Shown: positions 27,889 through 36,398 of the stretch, piece by piece
How positions within the stretch are numbered: position 1 is the stretch's first letter
Layout: each line of letters begins with the position of its first letter
DNA from: Chloroflexota bacterium
GTDB taxonomy: Bacteria; Chloroflexota; Anaerolineae; Aggregatilineales; Phototrophicaceae
Length of the DNA stretch: 64,000 nt
Direction of reading: 5' to 3'
Assembly (NCBI GenBank): GCA_026708115.1
Contig: JAPOVL010000025.1
Span: 229,289-293,288, forward strand
The notes under the pieces: generated by a model
The model's database searches: none
What the model saw: the letters and a program-made list of their open reading frames with translations, nothing else
Told to the model about the DNA's origin: nothing
Position numbers and translations under genes: made by a program

Positions 27889-28859
27889 GCTTCTGCGTCC
27901 CCTTGCATCATATCAACCAGATGCAGCGTATCGGAAACGGGTACGCCATCGACGGTGAAGGGGCTGTGATCGTTGGCATAAAGCGTGACTGTCAGCGACT
28001 CGGCCTCCGCGGGCAACGCGCCCAGATGGAACCACTCGCCGTATAACCGAGCGATTTTCACGCCGTCAACATAAAGATGCGCGTGCCCCTCGCCGGGAAC
28101 CGGGTCCGTGTCAATGTTTTGCGGGGTGAATATGAAATTGAGCGTCTGAACGCGCAGGTTGTAGCCCCCGCCAGCGAGCGGGATCAGTTGCAGGTCAACC
28201 ACAGGCGCCCGGTCGGCATCCATCTCAACAAAGCGATCGCGGTAGGGATTACGGCCGGCTTCCAGCGGCGTCCAATACGAGCTATAGGTTTGGTAGCATT
28301 CCAGATCGCCGCCGAAGACCTCGCGCTGGCCGATTACAAAGGCATAGCGCCCGATCTCATCACCCGGATGCCAGAGGGCCACTGTATAGGTCGACGATGC
28401 CGGGGCCTTGAAGAAATAGTCATCCCAATTCCAGAAGTACTTGCGACTGAAGGGCTCGAACCAGTAGACCGGCGCCGCGCCCAGCGGGACCATCTTGGCG
28501 TTTTGCCCCGCGGGGATTTCCAGCGAATCAGGCAATTGCGCATCGCTGCCGGCCTCGATGCCGGGACCATAAACCGCCATCACCGGCGAGAAAACCGCCT
28601 GATCGGAGATGGCGGGGATGCTCAGGCTGAGGAGGACGGATTGCCCGCGCTCGGCTTGAAAACTGAAGTAGTCAACATCGCCCGATGGATACATGTTGCC
28701 AAAATAGGCATAAGAAATGCTGGGATCAGGCACGCGCCAGGGCGTTCCCGCGCCTAGGTCGGCGAATTCGCAGACCGGCTGATGCGCCAGGGATACAGGC
28801 GCTATCAGAGCGAGAAAGACAATCGTCAATAGCAGCGTATGTGTCGAGGACTGTCTCAT
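27885..28859 (-). CDS. Secreted protein with a periplasmic C-terminal 'GHAHLYVDG' domain
   Basis: 324 residues from ATG 28859 (a TTG five codons earlier is possible). A signal peptide (LLLTIVFLALIAPVSLAHQ) lacks a lipobox. Residues ~45-170 look like a beta-rich PPC-like domain (GDVDYFSFQAERGQSVLLSL). The C-terminal ~110 residues, with GEGHAHLYVDGVKIARLYG and VTLYANDHSPFTVDG, match a small domain common in extracytoplasmic bacterial proteins of unknown role. It follows the CRTAC1 gene by about 40 bases and overlaps the YbaK-like start. Function unknown. Confidence 0.75.
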   Translation of the reverse strand: MRQSSTHTLLLTIVFLALIAPVSLAHQPVCEFADLGAGTPWRVPDPSISYAYFGNMYPSGDVDYFSFQAERGQSVLLSLSIPAISDQAVFSPVMAVYGPGIEAGSDAQLPDSLEIPAGQNAKMVPLGAAPVYWFEPFSRKYFWNWDDYFFKAPASSTYTVALWHPGDEIGRYAFVIGQREVFGGDLECYQTYSSYWTPLEAGRNPYRDRFVEMDADRAPVVDLQLIPLAGGGYNLRVQTLNFIFTPQNIDTDPVPGEGHAHLYVDGVKIARLYGEWFHLGALPAEAESLTVTLYANDHSPFTVDGVPVSDTLHLVDMMQGDAEA

Positions 28860-28899
28860 GTTGCCATCTTTCAACTAGGGGTTACAGGGACGTGACAGC

Positions 28900-30555
28900 C
28901 TACTGTGAAGACGGTTGATTCTCGCACTCCATCTTTTCGGGCGTGATCAAACAGCGCTGGTTGACCGCGACCCGGGTGTATTCATGGTAATCGCCATTGA
29001 GCCAGCTGACGAGCACACGGATGATTTGGGATTCGCCCAAGCCGAAGTGCAGCGCCAGCTCGTTCCCCGCGCCCAGGCTCGAGCCGGATTTGACTTCGCG
29101 GATCTGCGACAAGCCGTCGACGGTGTCGACGCGCACCCGTGTGCCAATGGCGTCGCGATCGATACCGGCGCCGCCTTGCAGGTCAAAGGCGATCCAGTTG
29201 TTCAGGCGGGCGGCGAGATTGTCGTTTTGGAACAAGCGGTGGCCGACATCCCAATAGGTCAGCGCGAAGTCCACGCGGCCGTCGCGGTCGTAATCGGCGG
29301 TGCTGAAGCCCATGGTCGGATGCGCGCCTTGGTTGAACAGGTCCTGGTTGACCGCGGCGAAACTGCCATCGCGCTGATTGTGATAGAGCATATCGGGATA
29401 CTGAAAGTGCATGCCGACGGGACCATATTCCGGGGCCAAGCCATGGAGCAGTTGATCGGGCTCATCAAGTTGCCCGCCGCGGGAACCGGAGTCCGGCGCC
29501 AGACCGGTCGATGCCAGGAACAAATCCAGCCAGCCGTCGTTGTCGAAATCAAGAAAGGCCGTGCCCCAGCCGACGGACTGCCCGGTGTCATAGCCTACTT
29601 TGGCGAAGTCCGTGCTGTTGACGAAGCTGCCGTCGCCCTGGTTCTCCAGCAGGACCATGGCATTCACCATATTGGAAAAATAAAAGTCCAGGTCGCCATC
29701 GTTGTCGTAGTCGCCGGTGGCCAAGCCCATGCCGTGCACGACCGAATCCGCCCCCGAGGCCGCGGAAACGTCGGTGAAGCACCAACCGTCGCAGCCGGGG
29801 CCGTCGTTGCGCATGAGCACATTGCCCAGGGCGTTCACCACCTTGTCATTGACGACATACAAGTCGAGATCGCGGTCGTTGTCATAGTCAACCCAACTGG
29901 CCGAGAAGCCGGCGCCCAACAATTGCTCGAAGCCCAGCAAGCCCGAGACATCGGTGAAGCTGCCATCGCCATCGTTGTGGTAGAGCGCATCGCGGCTGCG
30001 CGAAAAATCCTCCAGATCGCATTCTGGAACGCAGGACCAATTGACGACGTAGAGGTCCAAATGTCCGTCCGCGTCATAATCGCCCCAAGCGGCTGTGCTG
30101 CCTTTGCCGATGTCGCCGACGCCGGCCTCGAGCGTCACATCGACAAAGCCCTCGCCGTTGAGGTTTCGGAAGAGCCGATTCGGTCCCATATTCAGCACAT
30201 ATAGATCGCGCCAGCCGTCATTGTCATAATCGGCCCAGACAGCGCCGCCGCTCGGCACATCGGGCAAGCTCAGCGCTTCCGAGAATTCGGATACCACGAA
30301 GCTGCCATCGCCATTGTTGCGGTACAAAACGTTGGGATCTAGGTTGCCGGTGACAAAGAGATCGACCCAGCCGTCGTTGTCATAATCGGCCCAGGCTGTC
30401 CCGGCGGCCAGATACTGCTCGCCCAATCGCCGCGGCGCTTCCTCCTGCCAGATCGCACGGTGAGAAGCAGTGATGCCGGCCTCCAGGCTAACATCGTGAA
30501 AATGAATGGTGTCGCTCATGAAGTAGAAGAAGAACAATAGCAGTGGCAAACCCAT
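28900..30555 (-). CDS. CRTAC1/UnbV family FG-GAP repeat protein
   Basis: 551 residues. The N-terminus is hydrophobic (GLPLLLFFFYF) and may be a signal or anchor. Residues ~15-430 contain about eight VCBS/FG-GAP-like repeats marked by D-Y-D-N-D-G-x-x-D-L, the calcium-binding loops of a seven-bladed propeller. The last ~110 residues are an ASPIC/UnbV domain (GTRVRVDTVDG, LHFGLG). GGAAGG precedes the ATG. Such proteins are extracellular and bind calcium; their roles are poorly known. It lies 15 bases downstream of the ATPase gene and is probably co-transcribed with the exporter, perhaps as its cargo. Confidence 0.9.
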   Translation of the reverse strand: MGLPLLLFFFYFMSDTIHFHDVSLEAGITASHRAIWQEEAPRRLGEQYLAAGTAWADYDNDGWVDLFVTGNLDPNVLYRNNGDGSFVVSEFSEALSLPDVPSGGAVWADYDNDGWRDLYVLNMGPNRLFRNLNGEGFVDVTLEAGVGDIGKGSTAAWGDYDADGHLDLYVVNWSCVPECDLEDFSRSRDALYHNDGDGSFTDVSGLLGFEQLLGAGFSASWVDYDNDRDLDLYVVNDKVVNALGNVLMRNDGPGCDGWCFTDVSAASGADSVVHGMGLATGDYDNDGDLDFYFSNMVNAMVLLENQGDGSFVNSTDFAKVGYDTGQSVGWGTAFLDFDNDGWLDLFLASTGLAPDSGSRGGQLDEPDQLLHGLAPEYGPVGMHFQYPDMLYHNQRDGSFAAVNQDLFNQGAHPTMGFSTADYDRDGRVDFALTYWDVGHRLFQNDNLAARLNNWIAFDLQGGAGIDRDAIGTRVRVDTVDGLSQIREVKSGSSLGAGNELALHFGLGESQIIRVLVSWLNGDYHEYTRVAVNQRCLITPEKMECENQPSSQ

Positions 30556-30570
30556 AGCCCCGGGCCTTCC

Positions 30571-31293
30571 TTAGATCATCCCCGCCAACTGAGGCATCCT
30601 CTTGGCCTCTTCGGGGGATTCGGCAATCCGCCCATCGCGCAGATGGATGATGCGGTCTGCGTATTCGTCGACGATCGGATCGTGACTAGACAATAAGATC
30701 GTGACAGCTTCTTCGCGCACGATACTTTGCAAAACAGCCAATATCATGTGCGTCGTCTCGCTATCCAGTTCGCTGGTCGGTTCATCAGCCAGGATTAAAC
30801 GCGGCGACGTGACTAAAGCGCGGGCGATGGCGATGCGCTGCTGCTGCCCGCCGGACATTTCGTAGGGCCGATGCGCGTAATAATCCTTCAAGTCTACCTG
30901 CTCCAGGTTTTTGAGAATGCGTTCCTTGCGCTCGCGGCGCGGCACGCCACCCAGGCGCGCCATCAATTCCAGGTTCTCGTAGGCGGAAAAGCTGGGCATC
31001 AAACCCATCTGCTGGAAGACGAAGCCAATACTCTCGCGGCGCCAGTGGGTGCGTTCCCTTTCGTCCAGCCCGGATATGTCGTCGCCATAGATCCAGATTT
31101 TGCCCCGAGTCGGGTTGTCCAACCCGCCGAGACAATTGAGCAAGGTAGTTTTGCCGCTGCCCGAGCGCCCTCGCAAAGCGACAAACTGCCCGCTTTCGAT
31201 TTCGAAGGTCACATCTTGTATTGCCGCTACCTCGCCCGAATCGGATGCGTATACGCGGCTGACGTCCTGCGCGACAATGGCAAGTGTGGTCAT
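30571..31293 (-). CDS. ABC transporter ATP-binding protein (MacB/LolD-type), second ATPase
   Basis: 240 residues. Walker A is GRSGSGKTT at 42-50, the ABC signature is MSGGQQQR, and Walker B is LILADEPT with a following SELDSET. The LolD/MacB branch pairs with FtsX-like permeases and drives extrusion or mechanotransmission rather than import. The ATG overlaps the previous gene's stop by four bases. It is a complete single-domain ATPase, distinct from the longer ATPase before it, so the complex may use an ATPase heterodimer. Confidence 0.93.
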   Translation of the reverse strand: MTTLAIVAQDVSRVYASDSGEVAAIQDVTFEIESGQFVALRGRSGSGKTTLLNCLGGLDNPTRGKIWIYGDDISGLDERERTHWRRESIGFVFQQMGLMPSFSAYENLELMARLGGVPRRERKERILKNLEQVDLKDYYAHRPYEMSGGQQQRIAIARALVTSPRLILADEPTSELDSETTHMILAVLQSIVREEAVTILLSSHDPIVDEYADRIIHLRDGRIAESPEEAKRMPQLAGMI

Positions 31294-32345
31294 TTCCGCC
31301 CCCTTCCGCGCGCGCCGTCTGCTGCGGATTTACGCAGTCCCAGCCTGGAAAGCAGGCCGCCCCCCGCGCCATTGTCACCGGCGCGGATTTCTTGTTCGAT
31401 TTGAATCTCGCTCTGTGACGAAGTCTCTTCCAGGTTCTGTGCCGGCCGGATCAGCAATCCCCGGTCCGTCACTTCCATTTCAACGCGGTTTTCGATTGCC
31501 AACTGTTCTCGATAAGCCTTGGGTATCTGCAAGCGCCCGGCAGAATCCAGGACGATCAACTCCTCGAAATGTTCTTCCCAGCCCTCTTGAAGCCCTCCTG
31601 AGGCCAGCGAGTCATCTTGCGGCCGGGCTTTCCGTTTGCGCCGGCGCAGCACCGTTTCACTGGCCAGCTTGCCATCTCGTATCGCTACAACCCGGCCGAC
31701 ATGCTGCGCGACCAGCGGATCGTGACTGACGATGCAAATCGTCAAGCCAAGATCGCGATTCAAACGTCGGAACAGATTGTAGACTTGGTCGGATGTCACG
31801 GAGTCAAGCTCGCCGGTGGGCTCGTCCGCCAGCAACAGTTTCGGCTCATTGGCCAGCGCTACCGCGATCGCCACGCGCTGCTGTTCGCCGCCGGAAAGAG
31901 CGATCGGCTTATGGCCATAACGATCGGCGAGATCGACCAGGTCCATCAGTTCACGCGCGCGCTTGTCTACTTGCGTGCCGGTCTGGCCGGCAAGCGTCAT
32001 CGGCAATTTGATGTTGTCAAGCGCAGACAGGTAGGGAATGAGATTGCGACTGCCTTGCTGCCAGACGAAACCGACGTCCACCTGTCGATAAGTCGTCAGT
32101 TCGCGATTGCTCAGCTTGAGCAAGTTCTGCCCGTCGACGATCACTTGGCCGGCGGAGGGCCGCGTCAAACCGCCCAAAACGTTCATCAAGGTGGTCTTGC
32201 CACTGCCGCTCGCCCCGACGACGCCGACCATTTCCCCTTCGCGGACGGAGAGATCCAGGCCTTGCAGGGCCATCACTTCGATGTCGGCGACTTTGAATAT
32301 CTTGTACAGTTCGTTGCAAATGACGAATGGATCTTCGCTAGCCAT
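31290..32345 (-). CDS. ABC transporter ATP-binding protein fused to a C-terminal AbrB/SpoVT-like domain
   Basis: 351 residues. Residues 1-230 form a LolD/MacB-type ATPase with Walker [10 protein letters not shown], signature LSGGEQQR and Walker [13 protein letters not shown]. Residues ~261-303 ([17 protein letters not shown], then [15 protein letters not shown]) look like a swapped-hairpin AbrB/SpoVT DNA-binding domain, followed by a Gly/Arg-rich tail. AbrB domains usually act as transcription factors or antitoxins, so attachment to a transporter ATPase is unusual. The start shares one base with the permease stop. Confidence 0.88.
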   Translation of the reverse strand: MASEDPFVICNELYKIFKVADIEVMALQGLDLSVREGEMVGVVGASGSGKTTLMNVLGGLTRPSAGQVIVDGQNLLKLSNRELTTYRQVDVGFVWQQGSRNLIPYLSALDNIKLPMTLAGQTGTQVDKRARELMDLVDLADRYGHKPIALSGGEQQRVAIAVALANEPKLLLADEPTGELDSVTSDQVYNLFRRLNRDLGLTICIVSHDPLVAQHVGRVVAIRDGKLASETVLRRRKRKARPQDDSLASGGLQEGWEEHFEELIVLDSAGRLQIPKAYREQLAIENRVEMEVTDRGLLIRPAQNLEETSSQSEIQIEQEIRAGDNGAGGGLLSRLGLRKSAADGARGRGRK

Positions 32346-35203
32346 CAGAGCGACTCTCCTAACTTGACCGCCTGGAAAATCCGCATGCGCCGCAGGATCA
32401 CCAGCAAGATGATCATAATCAGCAGGAAGGTGCCCAGGAACAGGGCAACGATCTGGGCGATCTCGGTCCAGGCCATCGTGATCACATAGGGCGGCACGAC
32501 CCCTTCCAGGCTGCTGACAAATTGCATGTAGGGGATATAGAGCAGGCTCACCGCCAATCCGATACCAACGCCGAGTATCAAGCCCATCACGATCAAGAGA
32601 CCCAGTTCCCAGGCAACAGAAAGCATCATCGACGCTTGCGACAAGCCAATGGCGCGCAAGATGCCCAGTTCAACGTAGCGACGGCGATAGGAAAAGACCG
32701 TGTAAAGCAAGAATCCGATCATGGTCGCCAGCGACGAGGTGATGAAGCCGATGGACAGCAAGCCAAAGAGGCCTTGCCGTTCCGGTCGCGATTGCTCGCG
32801 CTCGATGCGCGTCGTGGGCTCTTCAATGAGGACGCCGGAGGCGCCGCGGTCGAACAAGGCGCGGGTAAACACGCGCGAGTTGAATTCCGGTTCGATGCGC
32901 GCGATCACGCGATGCGCCAGTTCTTGCTGCGCCTGTTCAAAGAGAAAGTCCAGGTTGCCGACGAACAAGGGACCGTCATCTTCGGGATACCAACGCGGGA
33001 AGTAATCGAGGTTGCCGACAATCTGCAAATTGATCTTGAATACATCGCCCGCGCTGCGGATGTCCAATTCCAGCAGATCGCCTATTTCCAGACCACGCTG
33101 TTCCAGGAACTCGCGCGAGACCAAAACGCTGTCCTGCTGCAGCGCCAGGGCGTTGGTTAAGTAACCCAGTCGGTAAGGCGCGAAATCGGGGCGCCAAAAG
33201 ATGACCGGACCCAAGTCGGCGCGGTCAACGCCGACGTATCTTCCTTCGACGCTGGTCATAGTCAGGCGTGCCTTGGCGGTGTATTCGCCGATGCGGGTTG
33301 CGCCCCTGACGTGGGGCATCGAGGTGAACTCGGATATGTGCATATAAGCGGGGGGCTCTTCGCTGGCGCCGGCGCCGGGAATGCCGCCCCCGGTCTGGCT
33401 GAAAACGCGCACAGACAGGTCGGCAGAGACTTTGTAATACTGCTGCTCGTAGAGATAGCGGTCAATGGTGCGGGCGAAAGACGCGGTATAGATGCCCAAG
33501 CTGATGGTCGTTACCAGCAAGATCAAGGGCAGATAGTAGGCGCCGGGCGAGCGCTCCAATTGTCGTGTAACGATCAGCAAGCCGACGCTGTTGCTCCATT
33601 GAATCAGCCAGGCCATAAAGCGCAGGATCGGCGGCAAAAGGCGCAGAATGAACAGCGTCAAAGCGAAAATCGTCAGCGGCGGCAGCAAAAATACAAAGGG
33701 CTGATTGTAAGCCTCGTCGATATTGCGCGCCCCGCCTTCCACGTCTATCAGTCCGCCTTGCTGCACGACCTGATAATAGAAGTAGCCGATTAGCGCCAGG
33801 AGCAAGATATCGACCCCCAGGCGCTGCCACCAGGGCCGCCGCAACAAGCGCGACTTGTCCATCTTGTAGCTGACAATAGTATGGCGGGCGGCGCCGATGG
33901 TCGGCACGACGCGGATCAGAATCGTAAACGCCAGCGCCAGCGCGATCGTTGAGCCGATAGTTGGCGGGATCGACACGATAAAATGTTGCCCCCAGCGGAA
34001 GTCCATAAAGCTGCGCGTGGTGCCGATCAATTGCGTGAAAGCGGTTGCCATGATCATGCCGATCGCCAAGGCGATGAGACCCATAATGATGCCCTCGACA
34101 GTGGTCAAGCCGACCACCTGGAAGGGCGACGTGCCGCGGCTGCGCATGACCGCCGTCTCGTTGCGCTGGCCGTCCACAACCAGACCAACCAGCATGACCA
34201 GAAATGCGATCAGCAGGACTACAATGGGGATGCTGAAGACTGTCAGGGTCAGGGTCAGTACAGTGACAATACGCTGATATGGCCTCAGCTCTTCTTCCGG
34301 CGATGCCTGAATATAGGTGCCGGGCAAGTATTGATCGGCTATCTTTTCGGTATCGTTATGGCGTCGGAGCAACTCGTCGACGCGGCTGGTATTGACGCTG
34401 CTGCCGTCGGTGACCAGGTACCAAACCGCCAGATTGATCTCCGAGTCGGTATTGGGCGCCAGGCGATTGACATAGGTCGCTTCGTTTATGAGCAAGATGT
34501 CTTCAAAAACGTTGGGACGGTAAAACCAGTATTCCGATTCATCGTCGCGAGGGCGCCAAATGCCGGCGACGCGGATTGGAATGATTTGCATCGGATCGTC
34601 GTTTTCCAGCCGCCAGTTGTATCCGGAGTAGACTTCGCCGACTTGCATGCCAAATTCGGAGGCGAAACCCTCATGGATCATGACCTCGATAACGCTGTTG
34701 GGGTCGGGATCGGCCGGCGGCGGAAAAACGCCCTCCACCAATTCCACCTGCGCTTCGATATTTTCCGTCGTGCCGAAGCTGACATAATCCAGCGAGCGGT
34801 TCTCGTCGCGGTAGTTGGTTTCGTCAGCCGGGTACAAGCGGAAGTTTTGCGTTTCCAGGTGGCGCACGATTCTGGTACTGCGCAGGCCCAGTTCCTCCCC
34901 GCCTTTTTCGCGCAGGTAGCGGTCCAGCCCGCCGATGTCCTCCCAATTGACCGGCTGATTCCAGGAGCCGATGTAGCTGAACATGAAAGAGAAGGGCGGT
35001 CGGTTGATGCGATCCGGTCCTTCGGTGAGCCGTTCGGTCAAGATGCGGAAGGCCACCGATTCGGAATAGATCGGGATGGTCAAAACGAGCGCCACGGCGA
35101 CCGTAAGACCGACGATCGTCGCCAGCGAGAGCAAGGGCTGCGCCAGCAGACGTTTGAGAGCGACTATGAAGATGGCGCGGATTCGCAAGCTGCTACGCAT
35201 CAT
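32345..35203 (-). CDS. Large FtsX-type ABC transporter permease
   Basis: 952 residues. One N-terminal membrane helix (LATIVGLTVAVALVLTIPIY) is followed by an extracytoplasmic MacB-core-like domain to about residue 310. Then comes a cluster of helices (first FtsX module, VVLLIAFLVMLVGLVVDG), more helices near 470-560, a second large extracytoplasmic domain, and three C-terminal helices (second FtsX module, FITSSLATMIGFLLYTVFSY). Both modules in one chain make it about twice MacB length, as in the LolCE-like or YtrF-like fused permeases. It overlaps the adaptor gene stop by four bases. Confidence 0.92.
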   Translation of the reverse strand: MMRSSLRIRAIFIVALKRLLAQPLLSLATIVGLTVAVALVLTIPIYSESVAFRILTERLTEGPDRINRPPFSFMFSYIGSWNQPVNWEDIGGLDRYLREKGGEELGLRSTRIVRHLETQNFRLYPADETNYRDENRSLDYVSFGTTENIEAQVELVEGVFPPPADPDPNSVIEVMIHEGFASEFGMQVGEVYSGYNWRLENDDPMQIIPIRVAGIWRPRDDESEYWFYRPNVFEDILLINEATYVNRLAPNTDSEINLAVWYLVTDGSSVNTSRVDELLRRHNDTEKIADQYLPGTYIQASPEEELRPYQRIVTVLTLTLTVFSIPIVVLLIAFLVMLVGLVVDGQRNETAVMRSRGTSPFQVVGLTTVEGIIMGLIALAIGMIMATAFTQLIGTTRSFMDFRWGQHFIVSIPPTIGSTIALALAFTILIRVVPTIGAARHTIVSYKMDKSRLLRRPWWQRLGVDILLLALIGYFYYQVVQQGGLIDVEGGARNIDEAYNQPFVFLLPPLTIFALTLFILRLLPPILRFMAWLIQWSNSVGLLIVTRQLERSPGAYYLPLILLVTTISLGIYTASFARTIDRYLYEQQYYKVSADLSVRVFSQTGGGIPGAGASEEPPAYMHISEFTSMPHVRGATRIGEYTAKARLTMTSVEGRYVGVDRADLGPVIFWRPDFAPYRLGYLTNALALQQDSVLVSREFLEQRGLEIGDLLELDIRSAGDVFKINLQIVGNLDYFPRWYPEDDGPLFVGNLDFLFEQAQQELAHRVIARIEPEFNSRVFTRALFDRGASGVLIEEPTTRIEREQSRPERQGLFGLLSIGFITSSLATMIGFLLYTVFSYRRRYVELGILRAIGLSQASMMLSVAWELGLLIVMGLILGVGIGLAVSLLYIPYMQFVSSLEGVVPPYVITMAWTEIAQIVALFLGTFLLIMIILLVILRRMRIFQAVKLGESL

Positions 35204-36357
35204 GGACCGATGACCGTCTGATTCTCTTCCGCGCCTTCAAGGATTTCGACCCGGCCGTCGCCTTCCAGCCCGAGCCGCACATCGACCCGGCGCTGGACGC
35301 CTTCGTTTTGGACGACGATGAAATTACGGCCGCTGAATTGGCGAATCGCCGAGATGGGTAGCCAGAGCACGTCATCGCGCTCTTCGATTTTGACGGTGAA
35401 TTCCATACGATCGCCCACCTGGTATTCATCCAGGGGCGGCTGCTGGTCGAAGGCGACATGAACATATTCATCGGTCGACAGGCCATAGGGCGAGGGCAAG
35501 CTGGCGATGGCGCCGGAATAGATGTTGCCGGGCAAGCTGGCGCGCTTGATGCTCAGCGCCATGCCTTCCGCCAGTTCGCTCAGGTCATCGGCGTCCATCT
35601 CGTCCGTGATTTCCAATATCGAGAGATCCGCCACCACCGCGATTGGCTCGTAAGCGATCATCGGCTCGCCGGGGTCGGGCGAGAAATAGACCAATCGACC
35701 GGACATCGGCGCGACAAGCTCGGCTTTGACGATCATCTCCTTAATTTCGTCTACGCGTTTTTCCGCCCGCGTGACGTCGAAGCGCAGTTGTGGATCGACG
35801 CCCGATGTCAACTCGTCGAGAGAGACCTGCGCCAGACCCCGCTCGATTCTGCGCAAATTGATGTTAAGCGCATCGTCGGCGCTGGGCGGATCAGCCGCTT
35901 GCTCCAACGCATGGTCCAGGCGCAATTGCGCCATTTCCAGGTTGAGCTGCGCGCGCTGGCTATCGTAGCGAACCTGGCTATCGGCGCTTTCGAAAATGGA
36001 TTGGGCGATGGCGAGTTCTTCTTCGGCGTTGAGCAATTGGTCTTCCAGCGCTCTTGTATCCAGGCGCGCCAGGACATCGCCCTCGTTCACATTGGCGCCA
36101 CGCTCCACCAGTAACTCCAGAACGCGACCGTCAATCTCGAAGGCGATTTCTTCGGTGACAACCGGCGCGATGCGGCCGAAGAAACGGCGCTCATAAACGA
36201 TTTTGCCGCGCTCCACCTGATACACAGGTTTGCTAGGCACGACGGGCGTTGGAAAAGGTGTGGGTTCGCCTTGAGTGATCGCATCGCCGAAGGTCGCTTG
36301 CGAAGCGCAACCTGTCAGCAGCGACAGACCCAAGAGAAGAGTGACAATGAATCGCAC
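35200..36357 (-). CDS. HlyD/MacA-like adaptor lipoprotein
   Basis: 385 residues from a GTG start at 36357, chosen because AAGGA lies upstream and the start leads directly into a lipoprotein signal (IVTLLLGLSLLTGC, Cys20 lipidated). The order is barrel and lipoyl half (VTEEIAFEIDGRVLELLVERGANVNEGDVLARLD), a coiled coil near residues 100-190, the second lipoyl half (AELVAPMSGRLVYF), then beta-barrel domains. It is a membrane-fusion protein of a tripartite-like exporter. It heads the operon of permease and two ATPases, so it probably stimulates that transporter or binds its substrate outside the membrane. Confidence 0.9.
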   Translation of the reverse strand: MRFIVTLLLGLSLLTGCASQATFGDAITQGEPTPFPTPVVPSKPVYQVERGKIVYERRFFGRIAPVVTEEIAFEIDGRVLELLVERGANVNEGDVLARLDTRALEDQLLNAEEELAIAQSIFESADSQVRYDSQRAQLNLEMAQLRLDHALEQAADPPSADDALNINLRRIERGLAQVSLDELTSGVDPQLRFDVTRAEKRVDEIKEMIVKAELVAPMSGRLVYFSPDPGEPMIAYEPIAVVADLSILEITDEMDADDLSELAEGMALSIKRASLPGNIYSGAIASLPSPYGLSTDEYVHVAFDQQPPLDEYQVGDRMEFTVKIEERDDVLWLPISAIRQFSGRNFIVVQNEGVQRRVDVRLGLEGDGRVEILEGAEENQTVIGP

Positions 36358-36398
36358 GGTAATCCTTCCTCGTTCCGTTATGTTTGCGAGAGAAGCGC

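Noticed and set aside
28915..35221. Long plus-strand frames opposite the CRTAC1 and permease genes (429 and 412 codons)
   Set aside because: Composition-driven shadows of GC-rich codons; no ribosome-binding site, no homology, and the minus-strand genes are convincing.
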